Source: JACCQS01 sp050999295 (GTDB lineage Bacteria; Actinomycetota; Actinomycetes; Mycobacteriales; Geodermatophilaceae). Taken from it: 6,408 nt of DNA. The position numbers and the translations under genes are program-made. Positions 6,408 to 6,408 of this stretch are shown in pieces. Under the pieces are notes generated by a model. The model worked only from the letters and a program-made list of their open reading frames with translations. It did not search any database and was not told where the DNA came from. The first letter of the stretch is position 1. Each line of letters begins with the position of its first letter. The stretch is taken from the NCBI GenBank assembly GCA_050999295.1, contig JBPCPI010000030.1, positions 1 to 6,408 of the forward strand, written 5' to 3'.

Positions 6408-6408
6408 T

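Overview
The window is high-GC bacterial DNA, almost certainly from an actinomycete (Actinomycetota). The grounds are the strong G/C bias at third codon positions, a GTG start, and an LCP protein with a long Ala/Pro/Ser/Arg-rich cytoplasmic head and several membrane segments. I cannot name a genus.

Layout. On the + strand, 3-1406 is the C-terminal two thirds of a Lon protease (AAA+ module plus Ser-Lys protease domain), cut by the window edge. Everything else that looks coding is on the - strand. 1423-1983 is a small two-helix membrane protein with a PH-like tail, convergent with lon. 2113-3657 is a divergent aldehyde-dehydrogenase-superfamily enzyme. 3677-5497 is a LytR-CpsA-Psr (LCP) cell-wall ligase with a heptad-repeat N-terminus. 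The LCP and dehydrogenase genes are 19 bp apart and very likely form one transcript, LCP first, ending at a possible hairpin at 2068-2111.

The 655 bp upstream of the LCP gene (5498-6152) hold no intact gene. They contain the LCP ribosome binding site, two inverted repeats that could be operators, a broken fragment resembling the C-terminus of an MmyB-type XRE regulator (5744-5944), and a strong hairpin (6105-6148). That hairpin sits 4 bp past the stop of a - strand gene entering from the right edge (6153-6407). This gene encodes a Gly/Ser/Ala/Asn/Thr-rich repetitive protein, and only its last 84 residues are visible.

How the genes fit together. Lon is protein quality control. The LCP protein attaches glycopolymers to peptidoglycan outside the membrane. 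The dehydrogenase's substrate is unknown, and its link to the LCP gene is only co-transcription. I see no CRISPR array, tRNA, rRNA, insertion sequence or obvious new defence or biosynthetic system. The best leads are the repetitive protein at the right edge, the regulator remnant beside it, and the heptad-repeat head and membrane topology of the LCP protein.
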